Numbered from the stretch's first letter, positions 8,245 through 16,427 are shown. The stretch: DNA of 29,487 nucleotides from Flavobacteriaceae bacterium UBA4022 (GCA_002384055.1 DGAU01000019.1:4329-33815), one strand, 5' to 3'. Numbers and translations: made by a program. Notes: generated by a model from the letters alone, not told the origin.

Positions 8245-8761
8245 AATAGGGGGCAATCATCAAATATACAATGACACCAGTCACCGCAACATAAAGCCAA
8301 ATAGGAAAGGTGATTTTTGCCAGTTTTTTGTGTTTGTCAAAAGCTTCTATTGAGGCATAGTGATAGGTAAACAGCACCAAAGGAATGACGGTAACCGACA
8401 GGAGGATATGACTGATCAATATAAAGTAATAAAGGATTGCCACGAAACCTTCACCCCCATAAGGGGTCGGGTCGGAGGTCATGTGATATGCGACATACAT
8501 CACCAAGAAAGCGATCGAGCAGAGTATGGCCAACTTCATGAGCCGCTCGTGGCTTGCTCTATTGCCTCGCTTGATTTGGCGCACAGCCAATAGGAGCAAT
8601 AACGCTGTAAGACCATTGATGGTCGCATAAATCGGGGGCAAGAACATCAGCGCTGCCACATTAGGGATGCGGACTTGGAATAAAATAACCACCACCACCG
8701 GAATCACAATGGAGAGAGACCAAATAATAAATTTATAGCGTCTTTGTATTGCCTTTTTCAT
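8237..8761 (-). CDS. DUF420 membrane protein, probable cytochrome oxidase assembly factor
   Basis: Polytopic inner-membrane protein of 174 residues with about five helices (13-31, 36-60, 76-92, 105-130 and 150-170). Histidines near helix ends (SHERLMK, AYHMTSD, LISHILLS, TYHYASI, KHKKLAK) are typical of the DUF420 family. As I recall, relatives in Bacillus and Staphylococcus (YozB/CtaM) are needed for aa3-type oxidase function; the exact reaction is unknown. It overlaps the upstream Sco1 gene by 4 bases (ATGA) and the downstream small CxxC gene by 8, so the three are translationally coupled. The position after ctaB, subunits III and IV and sco supports an assembly role. Confidence 0.85.
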   Translation of the reverse strand: MKKAIQRRYKFIIWSLSIVIPVVVVILFQVRIPNVAALMFLPPIYATINGLTALLLLLAVRQIKRGNRASHERLMKLAILCSIAFLVMYVAYHMTSDPTPYGGEGFVAILYYFILISHILLSVTVIPLVLFTYHYASIEAFDKHKKLAKITFPIWLYVAVTGVIVYLMIAPYYA

Positions 8762-9450
8762 GATTTATCTTCTAAAAGTGTCTGAATATCAAATATTAAT
8801 TTTTCAATTTGTTTTTGCTCCAATCCGTCATAATAGATAATGGGATTGTCAAAATTATCTCTTCTGGAGCGGATTTGGCCATCTCCGTCAACCAAGGCAA
8901 AAAAGCCCGAATGCTCAAAGCCTCCATCCACTTCAGAACCAGGACCAACATAAAGATTAAATCCGGAATTCGCAAGTGCGGAAATCGTCTTTGAATTACC
9001 CGTTAATAAATGCCAATTGGGATGCGTCATTCCATATTGCTGGGCATAAGCCAACAATACCTCAGGCCGATCATAGTCAGGATTGATGGAGATCGAAATA
9101 ACCCCCACGTCTTGATGGTCATAAAATGCATCTTGCACTTGTAATAAGTTCTGGCTCATGATCGGGCATATCGATGGGCAGGTCGTAAAGAAAAATTCTA
9201 GAACATAAACCTTACCCCTCATGTCTTGGGCCGTAATGGTGTCACCGTGCTGATTCATTAAGGCAAAATAAGGCGCCGGGCCAATAACCGCAAGATCTTC
9301 GGTGATTTGCGTGCCATGATCGAGTTGGTGGCGGTCCTTATCCACAATATAATTGCCTGTGATACGGTTGACTATTTTTGGGACAAATAATATGCCAAAA
9401 ACCAAAATAACAAAGGAAATCCCAACGTAAGAATAATTCTGTTTTTTCAT
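8758..9450 (-). CDS. Sco1/SenC-family copper chaperone for cytochrome c oxidase
   Basis: Membrane-anchored thioredoxin-fold protein that delivers copper to, or reduces, the CuA site of subunit II. The 230 residues have an N-terminal helix (about 8-25), the copper motif C91-P-S-I-C95 within FFTTCPSICPIMSQ, and the third ligand H180 in GGFEHSGFFALVD, so all copper ligands are present. PNWHLLTG is another conserved Sco phrase. Length fits the family. It lies 5 bases after the cysteine-free Sco-like gene and overlaps the DUF420 gene by 4 bases. Functional Sco beside a degenerate paralogue is notable. Confidence 0.93.
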   Translation of the reverse strand: MKKQNYSYVGISFVILVFGILFVPKIVNRITGNYIVDKDRHQLDHGTQITEDLAVIGPAPYFALMNQHGDTITAQDMRGKVYVLEFFFTTCPSICPIMSQNLLQVQDAFYDHQDVGVISISINPDYDRPEVLLAYAQQYGMTHPNWHLLTGNSKTISALANSGFNLYVGPGSEVDGGFEHSGFFALVDGDGQIRSRRDNFDNPIIYYDGLEQKQIEKLIFDIQTLLEDKS

Positions 9451-9455
9451 GTTAG

Positions 9456-10112
9456 TTAGCGCGCTCGTGCACTTTTATATTTTTTTAAAGCCAGACGATA
9501 CTCGGCCAAAACGATCTTAATATCATCATTCATTTCATTGTTTACTACAGCATAATCGTTGGCATCGTAACCATAGACTAAGGTCATTTCACCATCCGAG
9601 GTTCGCCCTCTGAGTTGCCCTTCTTTATCGATAATATAGACATAGGAGGTTGCGTTTGAGGTGTCGAGCGCCCCTAAGGTACCCAAACTTTCATAAACTG
9701 AATTGATACGGTCAGCGCTACCAAAAGCAAATTTAAAATGAACGGGGTCGGCTATTTGCTTCAATAAATTTATGACTTCAGCGACTTCCTCTTGTTGCCC
9801 CTCTTGGGTCAACATCACAAATTGAAAGTCGTCGAATTGATAGTTTTTTTTGTAGATCTTATGAGCCAAGTTAAATGCTCCCGCCTTTTGACCCGCCACA
9901 TTAGCCCCATAAAAACCCAAAACCGTAATGTGGTCTTTAAAGGTAACCTCCGTACTGTCCATGGTCCGAAAGCCCTCTAAGTCTGATACGGCCTGATTCA
10001 AAACAGGTAGTTTTGCGAAGTTATTGACCCCAGAGGCAAAAAAAAGGTAAACCGTAATCGGCAAAACAAAAAGAACCCCCAAAACAATATACTTTCGATA
10101 ATCCATAATCAT
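9456..10112 (-). CDS. Membrane-anchored thioredoxin-like (Sco-like) protein without cysteines
   Basis: Not assigned to a characterised family. The 218 residues have one N-terminal helix (about 8-26), then a domain that looks like a divergent Sco/thioredoxin fold: HITVLGFYGANVAGQKA aligns by eye with the Sco region before and through CxxxC, and SYVYIIDKEGQLRGR aligns with FFALVDGDGQIRSR of the neighbouring Sco1. It has no cysteine at all and no histidine at the third ligand position, so it cannot bind copper in the Sco way or do thiol exchange. The start could be ATG 10112 or ATG 10106. Its place between subunit IV and Sco1 suggests a structural or scaffolding role in oxidase assembly (inference). 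Confidence 0.8.
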   Translation of the reverse strand: MIMDYRKYIVLGVLFVLPITVYLFFASGVNNFAKLPVLNQAVSDLEGFRTMDSTEVTFKDHITVLGFYGANVAGQKAGAFNLAHKIYKKNYQFDDFQFVMLTQEGQQEEVAEVINLLKQIADPVHFKFAFGSADRINSVYESLGTLGALDTSNATSYVYIIDKEGQLRGRTSDGEMTLVYGYDANDYAVVNNEMNDDIKIVLAEYRLALKKYKSARAR

Positions 10113-10120
10113 CTTTTAAG

Positions 10121-10128
10121 CAAAAATA
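10121..10128 (-). promoter_or_regulatory. Possible internal -7 promoter element before the Sco-like gene
   Basis: Sense-strand TATTTTTG, perfect to TAnnTTTG, 8 bases upstream of the ATG at 10112. A TTG lies 14 bases upstream, shorter than the usual spacing. The leader would be very short. It sits in the 61-base gap after subunit IV, the largest gap inside the oxidase cluster. Confidence 0.3.
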
Positions 10129-10173
10129 CCCTGACGTTTGGCCAAGGTATTTGATTAGTACAACAACAACGCG

Positions 10174-10557
10174 TTAAAAGTTAAATTTAATAAAGCTGTT
10201 TTTATAAATCTCATAAATATAATCCGCCTCAACCAATAAGATAGCGATCAGATAGCAGATCAAAAAGACGGCAGTCCAAACCACAGCGCGACGAAGACCA
10301 CTCGGCTCATCACGCATGTGCATGAAATCCCACGTGATATAATAAGCCTTAACCAAGGTCAGTATGATAAAGATCCAATTCAGGTACTTCATGGTCAAAA
10401 AACGACCTGAAGTCAATGAATCTGGCTTAATGATACCTAGAGCGACCTCAACACCAGTAACCAAACACAAGAAGAAAAATACGCCCCATATTTTACTGAT
10501 GTTCGATTTAAACTTAACTAAACCCCTAAAAATTTCTAATTGATGATCGTGTGCCAT
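10174..10557 (-). CDS. Cytochrome c oxidase subunit IV family protein
   Basis: Small accessory subunit of a bacterial heme-copper oxidase. The 127 residues contain three predicted helices (about 24-43, 58-76 and 90-110) with the family phrase LTLVKAYYITWDFMHMRDEPSGLR, in which the lysine and histidine-methionine pair of helix 2 and its following loop are conserved. The N-terminus (MAHDHQ) is cytoplasmic. It follows the large subunit III gene by 23 bases, the usual order in caa3-type clusters. Subunits I and II are not in this window. Confidence 0.9.
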   Translation of the reverse strand: MAHDHQLEIFRGLVKFKSNISKIWGVFFFLCLVTGVEVALGIIKPDSLTSGRFLTMKYLNWIFIILTLVKAYYITWDFMHMRDEPSGLRRAVVWTAVFLICYLIAILLVEADYIYEIYKNSFIKFNF

Positions 10558-10580
10558 AATAATGTTCTAATGCCGTTTTT

Positions 10581-11564
10581 TTAAACCAAATAAAAGAAAG
10601 TGAAGACAAATACCCACACCAAATCTACAAAGTGCCAGTATAAACCGACTTTTTCAACCATCTCGTAACTCTTGCGGCGCTCGTAAGTCCCTATAATCAC
10701 ATTAAAAAAGATGATGATGTTAATCATGACTCCAGAAAAAACGTGGAATCCGTGGAATCCTGTAATAAAGAAAAAGAAATCGGCAAAAAGCGGATGGCCA
10801 TATTCATTATGTCTCAAATTCGCTCCTTCGACAACCATTTTACCATCGTTAAGGATTTTGTCAACTGAAGCCTCTCGACTTAAGATGATTTGGTGACCGT
10901 GGTCGTCCAAATATTGGGTACGCATGACCAAGTCTTCTTGAGCCAAAAAGCCCTTTTGTACTTCGGCCAAATTGTAGGTAGTGCGTGTTTCGGCTTCGGT
11001 CTGATACCAGACGCCATTCTTAGACTCTTGAGTGACCCGCTCGGTTGGAATATGCTGGGCAAAATCTGCAATAGCCACGCGTTCTCCTTCGGTATTCAAA
11101 AACTGGAGGATACGGCCCCCTTTGGTTTCAATTGCACCATAATCTCCTTTGATAAAAGTGGCCCATTCCCATGCTTGAGAACCTACAAATATCCCTCCAC
11201 CGATAATCGTAAAGAACATATACCAAGCGACTTTAGATTGTTGCATTTTATGCCCTGCATCAACAGCCAGAACCATCGTTACCGATGAAAAGATCAAGAC
11301 TAAGGTCATGAAGGCTACGTAGTACATTGGCGCTGGCACACCATGTAAAAAAGGAACGTGGGTAAATACTTCATCCGCAATAGGCCATGCGTCAATAAAT
11401 TTAAAGCGCGAAAAACCATAAGCGGCAATAAAGCCCGAAAAGGTTAGGGCATCAGAGACAATGAAAAACCACATCATCATCTTGCCATAACTGGCATCGA
11501 GCGGTCGGTTACCTCCGCCCCATGTTTTTCCTTCGGTACCTGTTTTCGAAACAGTAGCTTCCAT
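10581..11564 (-). CDS. Cytochrome c oxidase subunit III with a large soluble insertion
   Basis: Heme-copper oxidase subunit III, an inner-membrane subunit around the catalytic core. Helices are visible near 28-50, 80-101, 113-138, 262-292 and 305-327. Conserved phrases include the SQAWEWATFIKGDYG end of helix 3, the FFFFITGFHGFHVFSG core helix and YWHFVDLVWVFVF at the C-terminus. Between helix 3 and the FHGFHV helix lie about 115 hydrophilic residues (142-258), absent from short subunit III proteins such as its neighbour; I believe similar insertions occur in other flavobacterial homologues. With 327 residues it is far longer than the usual 190-200 of the short form. It follows the short subunit III gene by 44 bases, which contain a possible promoter. 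Confidence 0.92.
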   Translation of the reverse strand: MEATVSKTGTEGKTWGGGNRPLDASYGKMMMWFFIVSDALTFSGFIAAYGFSRFKFIDAWPIADEVFTHVPFLHGVPAPMYYVAFMTLVLIFSSVTMVLAVDAGHKMQQSKVAWYMFFTIIGGGIFVGSQAWEWATFIKGDYGAIETKGGRILQFLNTEGERVAIADFAQHIPTERVTQESKNGVWYQTEAETRTTYNLAEVQKGFLAQEDLVMRTQYLDDHGHQIILSREASVDKILNDGKMVVEGANLRHNEYGHPLFADFFFFITGFHGFHVFSGVMINIIIFFNVIIGTYERRKSYEMVEKVGLYWHFVDLVWVFVFTFFYLV

Positions 11565-11590
11565 AGAGAGTAATTGGTTTATTTAGAGTG

Positions 11591-11598
11591 CAAAAATA
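11591..11598 (-). promoter_or_regulatory. Possible internal -7 promoter element before the long subunit III gene
   Basis: Sense-strand TATTTTTG, a perfect TAnnTTTG match, 26 bases before the ATG, which is a good distance. No TTG is seen at the expected -33 position, so it may be chance in an AT-rich gap. Confidence 0.3.
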
Positions 11599-11608
11599 GG
11601 GATATTTT

Positions 11609-12193
11609 TTATCTCACGAAATAGAAAAACAAAAAGAGGTATATCCACAAAACGTCCACAAAATGCCAGAACAGTATGGCCAGTTCTAAACCGAGCGCAT
11701 TCCCAGCAGAATAGCGCTGTTTAAAATGATTATAAATTACCACAGTCAAGGCAATCAAAGCGCCAAAAATGTGTGCCAAATGGACCACGACGATCAGAAA
11801 TATGAACGTATAGGAGATGTTGCTGGTCGGGCCTGTAAAGGCATAGCCAAAATCATTATATATTTGGCTGAAACCCAGGTACTGTGTCGCTACAAAGCCC
11901 AGTCCTAAAATCCATGTCGTCACCAGGGCTACCATTGCATTCTGGCTAGCACTCTGTCGCATACTCTTTTTGGCCCACTCCAAAGTGAGGCTGCTGGCGA
12001 TAATCAGCACTAAACTCATGAAAAAGGCCGGAGGAATCTGAAGGTCCTCTAACCAATCTGCCCGCTCTTTGCTCACCACATAGGCACTTGTTAGTCCGGC
12101 GAAGCTCATGCCCAAGCTTACCATAGAAAACCATAGCAACATTTTCTTGGCACGACTTTTCTGTTCAAATTCATTCATTAATGGCGTATTCAT
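11609..12193 (-). CDS. Cytochrome c oxidase subunit III, short form
   Basis: Second, shorter heme-copper oxidase subunit III of 194 residues with five helices (about 17-40, 54-72, 86-106, 125-150 and 170-192). It contains HLAHIFGALIALT, matching the conserved H-x(3)-G-x(4) helix, and FWHFVDVLWIYLFLFFYF at the C-terminus. Its start overlaps the ctaB stop in an ATGA arrangement. A second in-frame ATG at 12178 is possible. The two subunit III proteins may act together in one complex, or one may be an assembly or accessory variant; two adjacent genes of unequal length are known in Bacteroidota oxidase clusters (recollection). Confidence 0.9.
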   Translation of the reverse strand: MNTPLMNEFEQKSRAKKMLLWFSMVSLGMSFAGLTSAYVVSKERADWLEDLQIPPAFFMSLVLIIASSLTLEWAKKSMRQSASQNAMVALVTTWILGLGFVATQYLGFSQIYNDFGYAFTGPTSNISYTFIFLIVVVHLAHIFGALIALTVVIYNHFKQRYSAGNALGLELAILFWHFVDVLWIYLFLFFYFVR

Positions 12194-13137
12194 AGACTTA
12201 AAAATTTATCGGCAACAAAGATGATTTGTAATAAGGTAATGTAGCTCACGCTGACCAACATCAGACGACGGGCCACGGTCTCTGAAGGATTACGGTATAG
12301 CCGAATTGCGGCCCAAATAAACCATAAGCCCAGGAGTCCTATCAAGAGTGCGGCCGGCAAACTCAACTCTAGAGTACCCGTGACATGAAAGGCAGGGATT
12401 AGCGAGGCTAAAACGGTCCAAATACTATATAAAACAATCTGAGTGGCGGTCCCTTTATCACGCTTACCAGTGGGTAACATAAAAAATCCAGCCTTTTGAT
12501 AATCTGAATAAAGAAACCAGCCAATGGCCCAAAAATGAGGAAATTGCCAAAAAAATTGAATCATAAATAGAGTGCCCGACTCAATACCAAAGCTCCCCGT
12601 GGCGGCTACCCAGCCCAACATAAAAGGAATGGCTCCGGGAAAAGCACCAACAAAGACAGATAATGAGGTCTTAGTTTTTAGTGGGGTATAAAGGCTTACG
12701 TACATGAAAATTGAAATCGCGCCAAACATCGCTGTTTTGGGATTGATCATATACAACACTGTCAGACCAATAAGGGTCAAGATGACGCCCAGCCAAAGTG
12801 CCTGAGACAAACTCATCAGTCCCGCAGGCAGCGGACGGCGGCGAGTACGGTCCATCAGGGCATCCAAATCTTTTTCTATAATTTGATTGAATACATTCGA
12901 CGCGCCAACCATGCAATACCCCCCTAAGGCAAGAAGCAAAAACGTAGTTAGTTGCCATTGTTCGGCACCCAAAGCGTAACCCGCCAACGAAGAAAATAAG
13001 ACACTAACAGACAACCGAAACTTGGTGATTTCTTTAAAAAGAACCCATGGGGAACTCGAAGAAGATGTTGCAACTAAGTCAGACAAGTGTGACAGGGTTT
13101 TAGAGGGCAAATATAAGGGACTAAGGCCTTTTTTCAC
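12190..13137 (-). CDS. ctaB: Protoheme IX farnesyltransferase (heme O synthase)
   Basis: UbiA-family inner-membrane prenyltransferase converting heme B and farnesyl diphosphate to heme O, the precursor of heme A for aa3-type oxidases. The 315 residues show the first aspartate-rich motif NQIIEKDLDALMDRTRRRPL (about 84-103), the second loop YSDYQKAGFFMLP with KRDKGTA, and about nine helices. The start codon is GTG (GTG AAA AAA GGC); no ATG gives a better N-terminus. The first 35 residues, serine rich, are an extra cytoplasmic tail before KFRLSVSVLFSS. First gene of the oxidase cluster; the 70-base gap to the divergent MBL gene must hold its promoter, but I find no perfect TAnnTTTG there. Confidence 0.94.
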   Translation of the reverse strand: MKKGLSPLYLPSKTLSHLSDLVATSSSSSPWVLFKEITKFRLSVSVLFSSLAGYALGAEQWQLTTFLLLALGGYCMVGASNVFNQIIEKDLDALMDRTRRRPLPAGLMSLSQALWLGVILTLIGLTVLYMINPKTAMFGAISIFMYVSLYTPLKTKTSLSVFVGAFPGAIPFMLGWVAATGSFGIESGTLFMIQFFWQFPHFWAIGWFLYSDYQKAGFFMLPTGKRDKGTATQIVLYSIWTVLASLIPAFHVTGTLELSLPAALLIGLLGLWFIWAAIRLYRNPSETVARRLMLVSVSYITLLQIIFVADKFLSL

Positions 13138-13207
13138 AACATATAATTCATAATATTGGGCGGTACATTATCTTTTATTAACTTCACGGACTCTAAACAC
13201 CATTCTA

Positions 13208-14239
13208 ATGAAAAGACTCTTATTTTCCTTCATTATTGCCCTACTTATAAACCCTATTTTGGTTCAAGGTCAAGACAGCCAAGCCGGCGACCAATCTGCT
13301 AGAATTATGCATAAGAAAATTGCGGATAGCTTGTTTGTCCTCTCACACGGAAACACGAATGCCGTTTTATTTATCGACAGTGATTACGCTCTGATGATTG
13401 ACGCGCACAATGAAGAGGCAGGGTCGGCTGCATATCGATACGCTGGGCGATTATCGCCACTCCAACCTGTTAAGTTCGTGATCAACACCCATTATCACGC
13501 TGACCATACCGGCGGCAACAAGTTTTTCTTTGATTCAGGAGCTACCATTATAGCTAATATGGGAACTTATTCCAATCTGTTGACCTCCATGAATGAAGAC
13601 CAAATCGAAGAGGCCAAAAAACAACGCGCCGAACTCAAAACTGCCTTAAAATTAGAAGGAAAAACCGAAAAAGGCCAGAAACTCGCTAAGCTATTAAGTC
13701 AAAGTCTTTTAAAGGACCTAGAAAAAGATGCCGACTATCCCATATTAACCTTCTCGAACAATCTTAATTGGGAGCTGGCCAATGAAACCATTGATATCGC
13801 AACAGTATCAAATGGACACACCTCGGAGGATAGCTATGTTTACTTTCAAAACAAAAATGTTATCGCTACTGGTGATTTGTTTTTTAATGGATCTTACCCA
13901 TTTATTGATCTCAAATATGGAGGAACTATAGAGGGATATTTGAAAAATATTGACGCTCTGTTAGGTCTTTGTGATGACAATACCATTGTTGTTCCTGGAC
14001 ATGGCCCTATCGCTTCAATAAACGATTTAATACAATATAAGAGGATGATCGAATATACTTGGAAAGGTGTCAGCATGGATTTCTTGCTCAATAAAACCCT
14101 CGATCAGGTCAAGGCCAATAAGTCAATTACAGCCCAATTTGACGCACAAGGTTTTGGTAAAGGGTATATGTCCACAAGTAAATATGTCGAAATGCTGTAT
14201 CAAGAAGCTTCGAAGAAATATACTAAAAGCAAGAAATAA
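13208..14239 (+). CDS. Exported metallo-beta-lactamase-fold hydrolase
   Basis: Only plus-strand gene of the window. The 343 residues start with a signal peptide (about 1-21, ending VQGQ). The MBL metal site is complete: H95-x-H97-x-D99-H100 in THYHADHTGG, H204 in SNGHTSEDS, D223 in ATGDLFF and H265 in VPGHGP. An aspartate rather than cysteine at the metal-bridging position argues against a B1-type beta-lactamase. A charged helical insertion (about 127-175) follows the first motif. The best call is a periplasmic or lipid-facing member of the broad class annotated MBL fold metallo-hydrolase; substrate unknown. It is divergent from ctaB (70-base gap) and its stop lies 7 bases from the stop of remB. 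TATCTTTT at 13169-13176 is a one-mismatch -7 candidate. Confidence 0.88.
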   Translation: MKRLLFSFIIALLINPILVQGQDSQAGDQSARIMHKKIADSLFVLSHGNTNAVLFIDSDYALMIDAHNEEAGSAAYRYAGRLSPLQPVKFVINTHYHADHTGGNKFFFDSGATIIANMGTYSNLLTSMNEDQIEEAKKQRAELKTALKLEGKTEKGQKLAKLLSQSLLKDLEKDADYPILTFSNNLNWELANETIDIATVSNGHTSEDSYVYFQNKNVIATGDLFFNGSYPFIDLKYGGTIEGYLKNIDALLGLCDDNTIVVPGHGPIASINDLIQYKRMIEYTWKGVSMDFLLNKTLDQVKANKSITAQFDAQGFGKGYMSTSKYVEMLYQEASKKYTKSKK

Positions 14240-14246
14240 TCACCTT

Positions 14247-16349
14247 CTAAAAATCCCGATACCAGTTAAATATATCGGTACGGATCCCCAGATTAATCCA
14301 AGTCGTGGTTTGTTTCTGTGTTAATGCATCCTCGATTTGGGGGGTGAGTTGTCGTCGGAGCACACTGGCATAGACCTTTAATTGTGACGCAGGGTTAATT
14401 AAATAGCCTGCAGTGACTTCGATATGCGAAAAGTCGGCAGTATTGCCTTGACCCAACTCATGATTCAAATCGCCGTCCCGGAAATCTTCGGATCCATAGA
14501 TCGATCCTCCATTAAAGACAAGAGGGTCCGTCGCTTCGAACTCCAAACCTCTAGTGGCTATAATCCATTTGCCCATAGCATAAAATCGCCCTTTACGGTA
14601 GCGCGCAATCGCCAAGAACTCTGAAAAATTGGTCCCTAGGGTGTGTGCCATTGATTGATTATTGTGTCCATAATTAAGCACCACTGTATTGTGGGAATAG
14701 GTAAATGGTCTCACCCGATTGTATTCCGCCTGAAGATTAAGGTCTGCTACCCCAAAGGCATCGTAGTATTTGGCGCCTATTTGGTAGGCCGTTTTGTTTT
14801 TGTAGCTGCCATTCTTGGCCAAAACATCCGACGAAGAAAACTCATCTACCAATAGTTGACCGTAAATATTGAGTCGATCACTCCATTTGTATTTGTAGGT
14901 CAATCCTAATAAGGCGTTACCCCCTCGTGATCCGGTTGAAAATTCAATCGCACGATAAAACACAATGGGATTGAGGTAATTCAAATCAAAGCCGCGATCG
15001 TTGTCATTTTCCCAAATCACTGTTTCAAAAAAGCCTAGATTTAAGCGCTTGCTCACGTTATAACTCAAATAATGATTGGCCATATATTTGGTCCTGAAGG
15101 ACCCATCTTGGGTCACTTCCGGGCGCACATCCCTGAGCGACATCCAGGTATTGGTGTATTTGAGTTTCCAAACGGTCGTATTGAGCTGCAAATAAGGATA
15201 AGGGCTCGCATTGTCACTCAAGAGTAAAGATCGATACCCATCGCCAATAAACTGTTTGCCATGCCCCAACTGTATATTAAAAAATTGCGAAGGCGTATAC
15301 GAGAGATAACCTGTAGCAATAGGATAATCATAACTATCTGTCCTGAATTCCTTAGCGATTCCCATACCGGGTATGATTGCTGGATTCCCTCCATCGGGTC
15401 GAATTGACACTGCGTATTGATTGTAATAGTCGGCGAACCGGCCTTGACTTTCATACACCACCGCGCTTAAACTGAGTCCCGATCCGATCCCTCCCTGCAA
15501 ATGCACTAATCGTGTGTTATTGTAGGTCGCCAAATCGCCATCGCGGCCTGTTTGGAGATCCACTCCGGGGTCGAGCGTGAACCAATAATCATCGCTGCTA
15601 AAAGCGACCATGTGTTCATCCCACCACTTGCGTCCAAGCCCTGTGGATTTGTTTTTGGACATGGCCTGTTTGGCCGCGTCCAAATCATAATATTTGTTTA
15701 CTTCTTGAAAACGATACGGTTTCTGTGCCGTATGACTGTTGTTGCCCATACGGTTCATCGCGGCATCAAACGCATCATAGCGCATATGGGATAATGGAAT
15801 GAGTACGCCGCTGCGATACACTTCATTCTTGAAGGAATCTTGAACAATCTGATCATACTCCTGTGTCGTCGGTTTTACAAAATCAGACATTTGGGTAAGG
15901 TCTTTGATTTCTTTCGAAACCGGTCCATTTTCAAGACCCGCTTGAGCCGCCAGGGTGAGCGTAAATTGCTTATAAATTGTTGTGCCATTATAGGCCGCTG
16001 GAATCACTACCGGCAGCTGCGAAAAGACAGCTTTGAGCGCCTCGCGCAAAGCTTCAGAAACCGTGTCGATGAACAGTACGCGGAACTGCCCCTGGCGATC
16101 TACTTCAAAGAGCAGTTGCGCGCCAGAGCCCCGATCCTCATCACTAAGATCCGTTATCGCAAGCCCATTTTTGACCTGAACATCGAGCTGCTCATGAAAA
16201 CATATTTTTATTTCTACCGGAAGCCCTTGTGTGCACGCTGCGAACTGCGGATAGATCAACAAAGGGTCGTCGGTATGCTGCGCCCAAGCCTGGGTCATGG
16301 CTAAACCGCACAACACACAAACCAACTGCTTTAAATTTTTATAGCCCAT
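14247..16349 (-). CDS. remB: RemB-family gliding motility outer-membrane protein
   Basis: Outer-membrane protein of 700 residues with a signal peptide (GYKNLKQLVCVLCGLAMTQAWAQ) and a long beta-barrel region related to the capsule-assembly Wzi fold, with phrases such as QLGHGKQFIGDGYRSLLLS and a C-terminal aromatic end (WYRDF). Position after sprA, gcvH, vanZ and tonB matches the locus I recall for RemB in Flavobacterium johnsoniae, where it contributes to gliding. The frame is open to 16430, but that start falls inside the tonB terminator; the ATG at 16349 gives a proper signal peptide. CATATTTG at 16374-16381 (sense strand, one mismatch to TAnnTTTG), 24 bases upstream of the ATG, may be its promoter. 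Family call is by synteny and barrel motifs, so moderate certainty. Confidence 0.72.
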   Translation of the reverse strand: MGYKNLKQLVCVLCGLAMTQAWAQHTDDPLLIYPQFAACTQGLPVEIKICFHEQLDVQVKNGLAITDLSDEDRGSGAQLLFEVDRQGQFRVLFIDTVSEALREALKAVFSQLPVVIPAAYNGTTIYKQFTLTLAAQAGLENGPVSKEIKDLTQMSDFVKPTTQEYDQIVQDSFKNEVYRSGVLIPLSHMRYDAFDAAMNRMGNNSHTAQKPYRFQEVNKYYDLDAAKQAMSKNKSTGLGRKWWDEHMVAFSSDDYWFTLDPGVDLQTGRDGDLATYNNTRLVHLQGGIGSGLSLSAVVYESQGRFADYYNQYAVSIRPDGGNPAIIPGMGIAKEFRTDSYDYPIATGYLSYTPSQFFNIQLGHGKQFIGDGYRSLLLSDNASPYPYLQLNTTVWKLKYTNTWMSLRDVRPEVTQDGSFRTKYMANHYLSYNVSKRLNLGFFETVIWENDNDRGFDLNYLNPIVFYRAIEFSTGSRGGNALLGLTYKYKWSDRLNIYGQLLVDEFSSSDVLAKNGSYKNKTAYQIGAKYYDAFGVADLNLQAEYNRVRPFTYSHNTVVLNYGHNNQSMAHTLGTNFSEFLAIARYRKGRFYAMGKWIIATRGLEFEATDPLVFNGGSIYGSEDFRDGDLNHELGQGNTADFSHIEVTAGYLINPASQLKVYASVLRRQLTPQIEDALTQKQTTTWINLGIRTDIFNWYRDF

Positions 16350-16393
16350 TGTTATAAAATTAGGGAAAGATATCAAATATGTGCTCTTTGTAT

Positions 16394-16427
16394 AAAAAAA
16401 ATCGCCTCTTGAAAACAAGAAGCGATT
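16394..16427 (-). terminator. Strong intrinsic terminator after tonB
   Basis: In the sense strand AATCGCTTCTTG, a TTTT loop, and CAAGAGGCGATT form a 12-bp stem with a single G-T wobble, followed directly by a T8 run. It begins 24 bases after the tonB stop and should end the ruvA-sprA-gcvH-vanZ-tonB transcript, leaving remB to its own promoter. Confidence 0.88.

Noticed and set aside
13138..13207. Clear promoters for ctaB and the divergent MBL gene
   Set aside because: No perfect TAnnTTTG on either strand in this gap; TATCTTTT (plus strand) is one mismatch off and its nearest TTG is only 10 bases upstream, so I did not list it as a feature.
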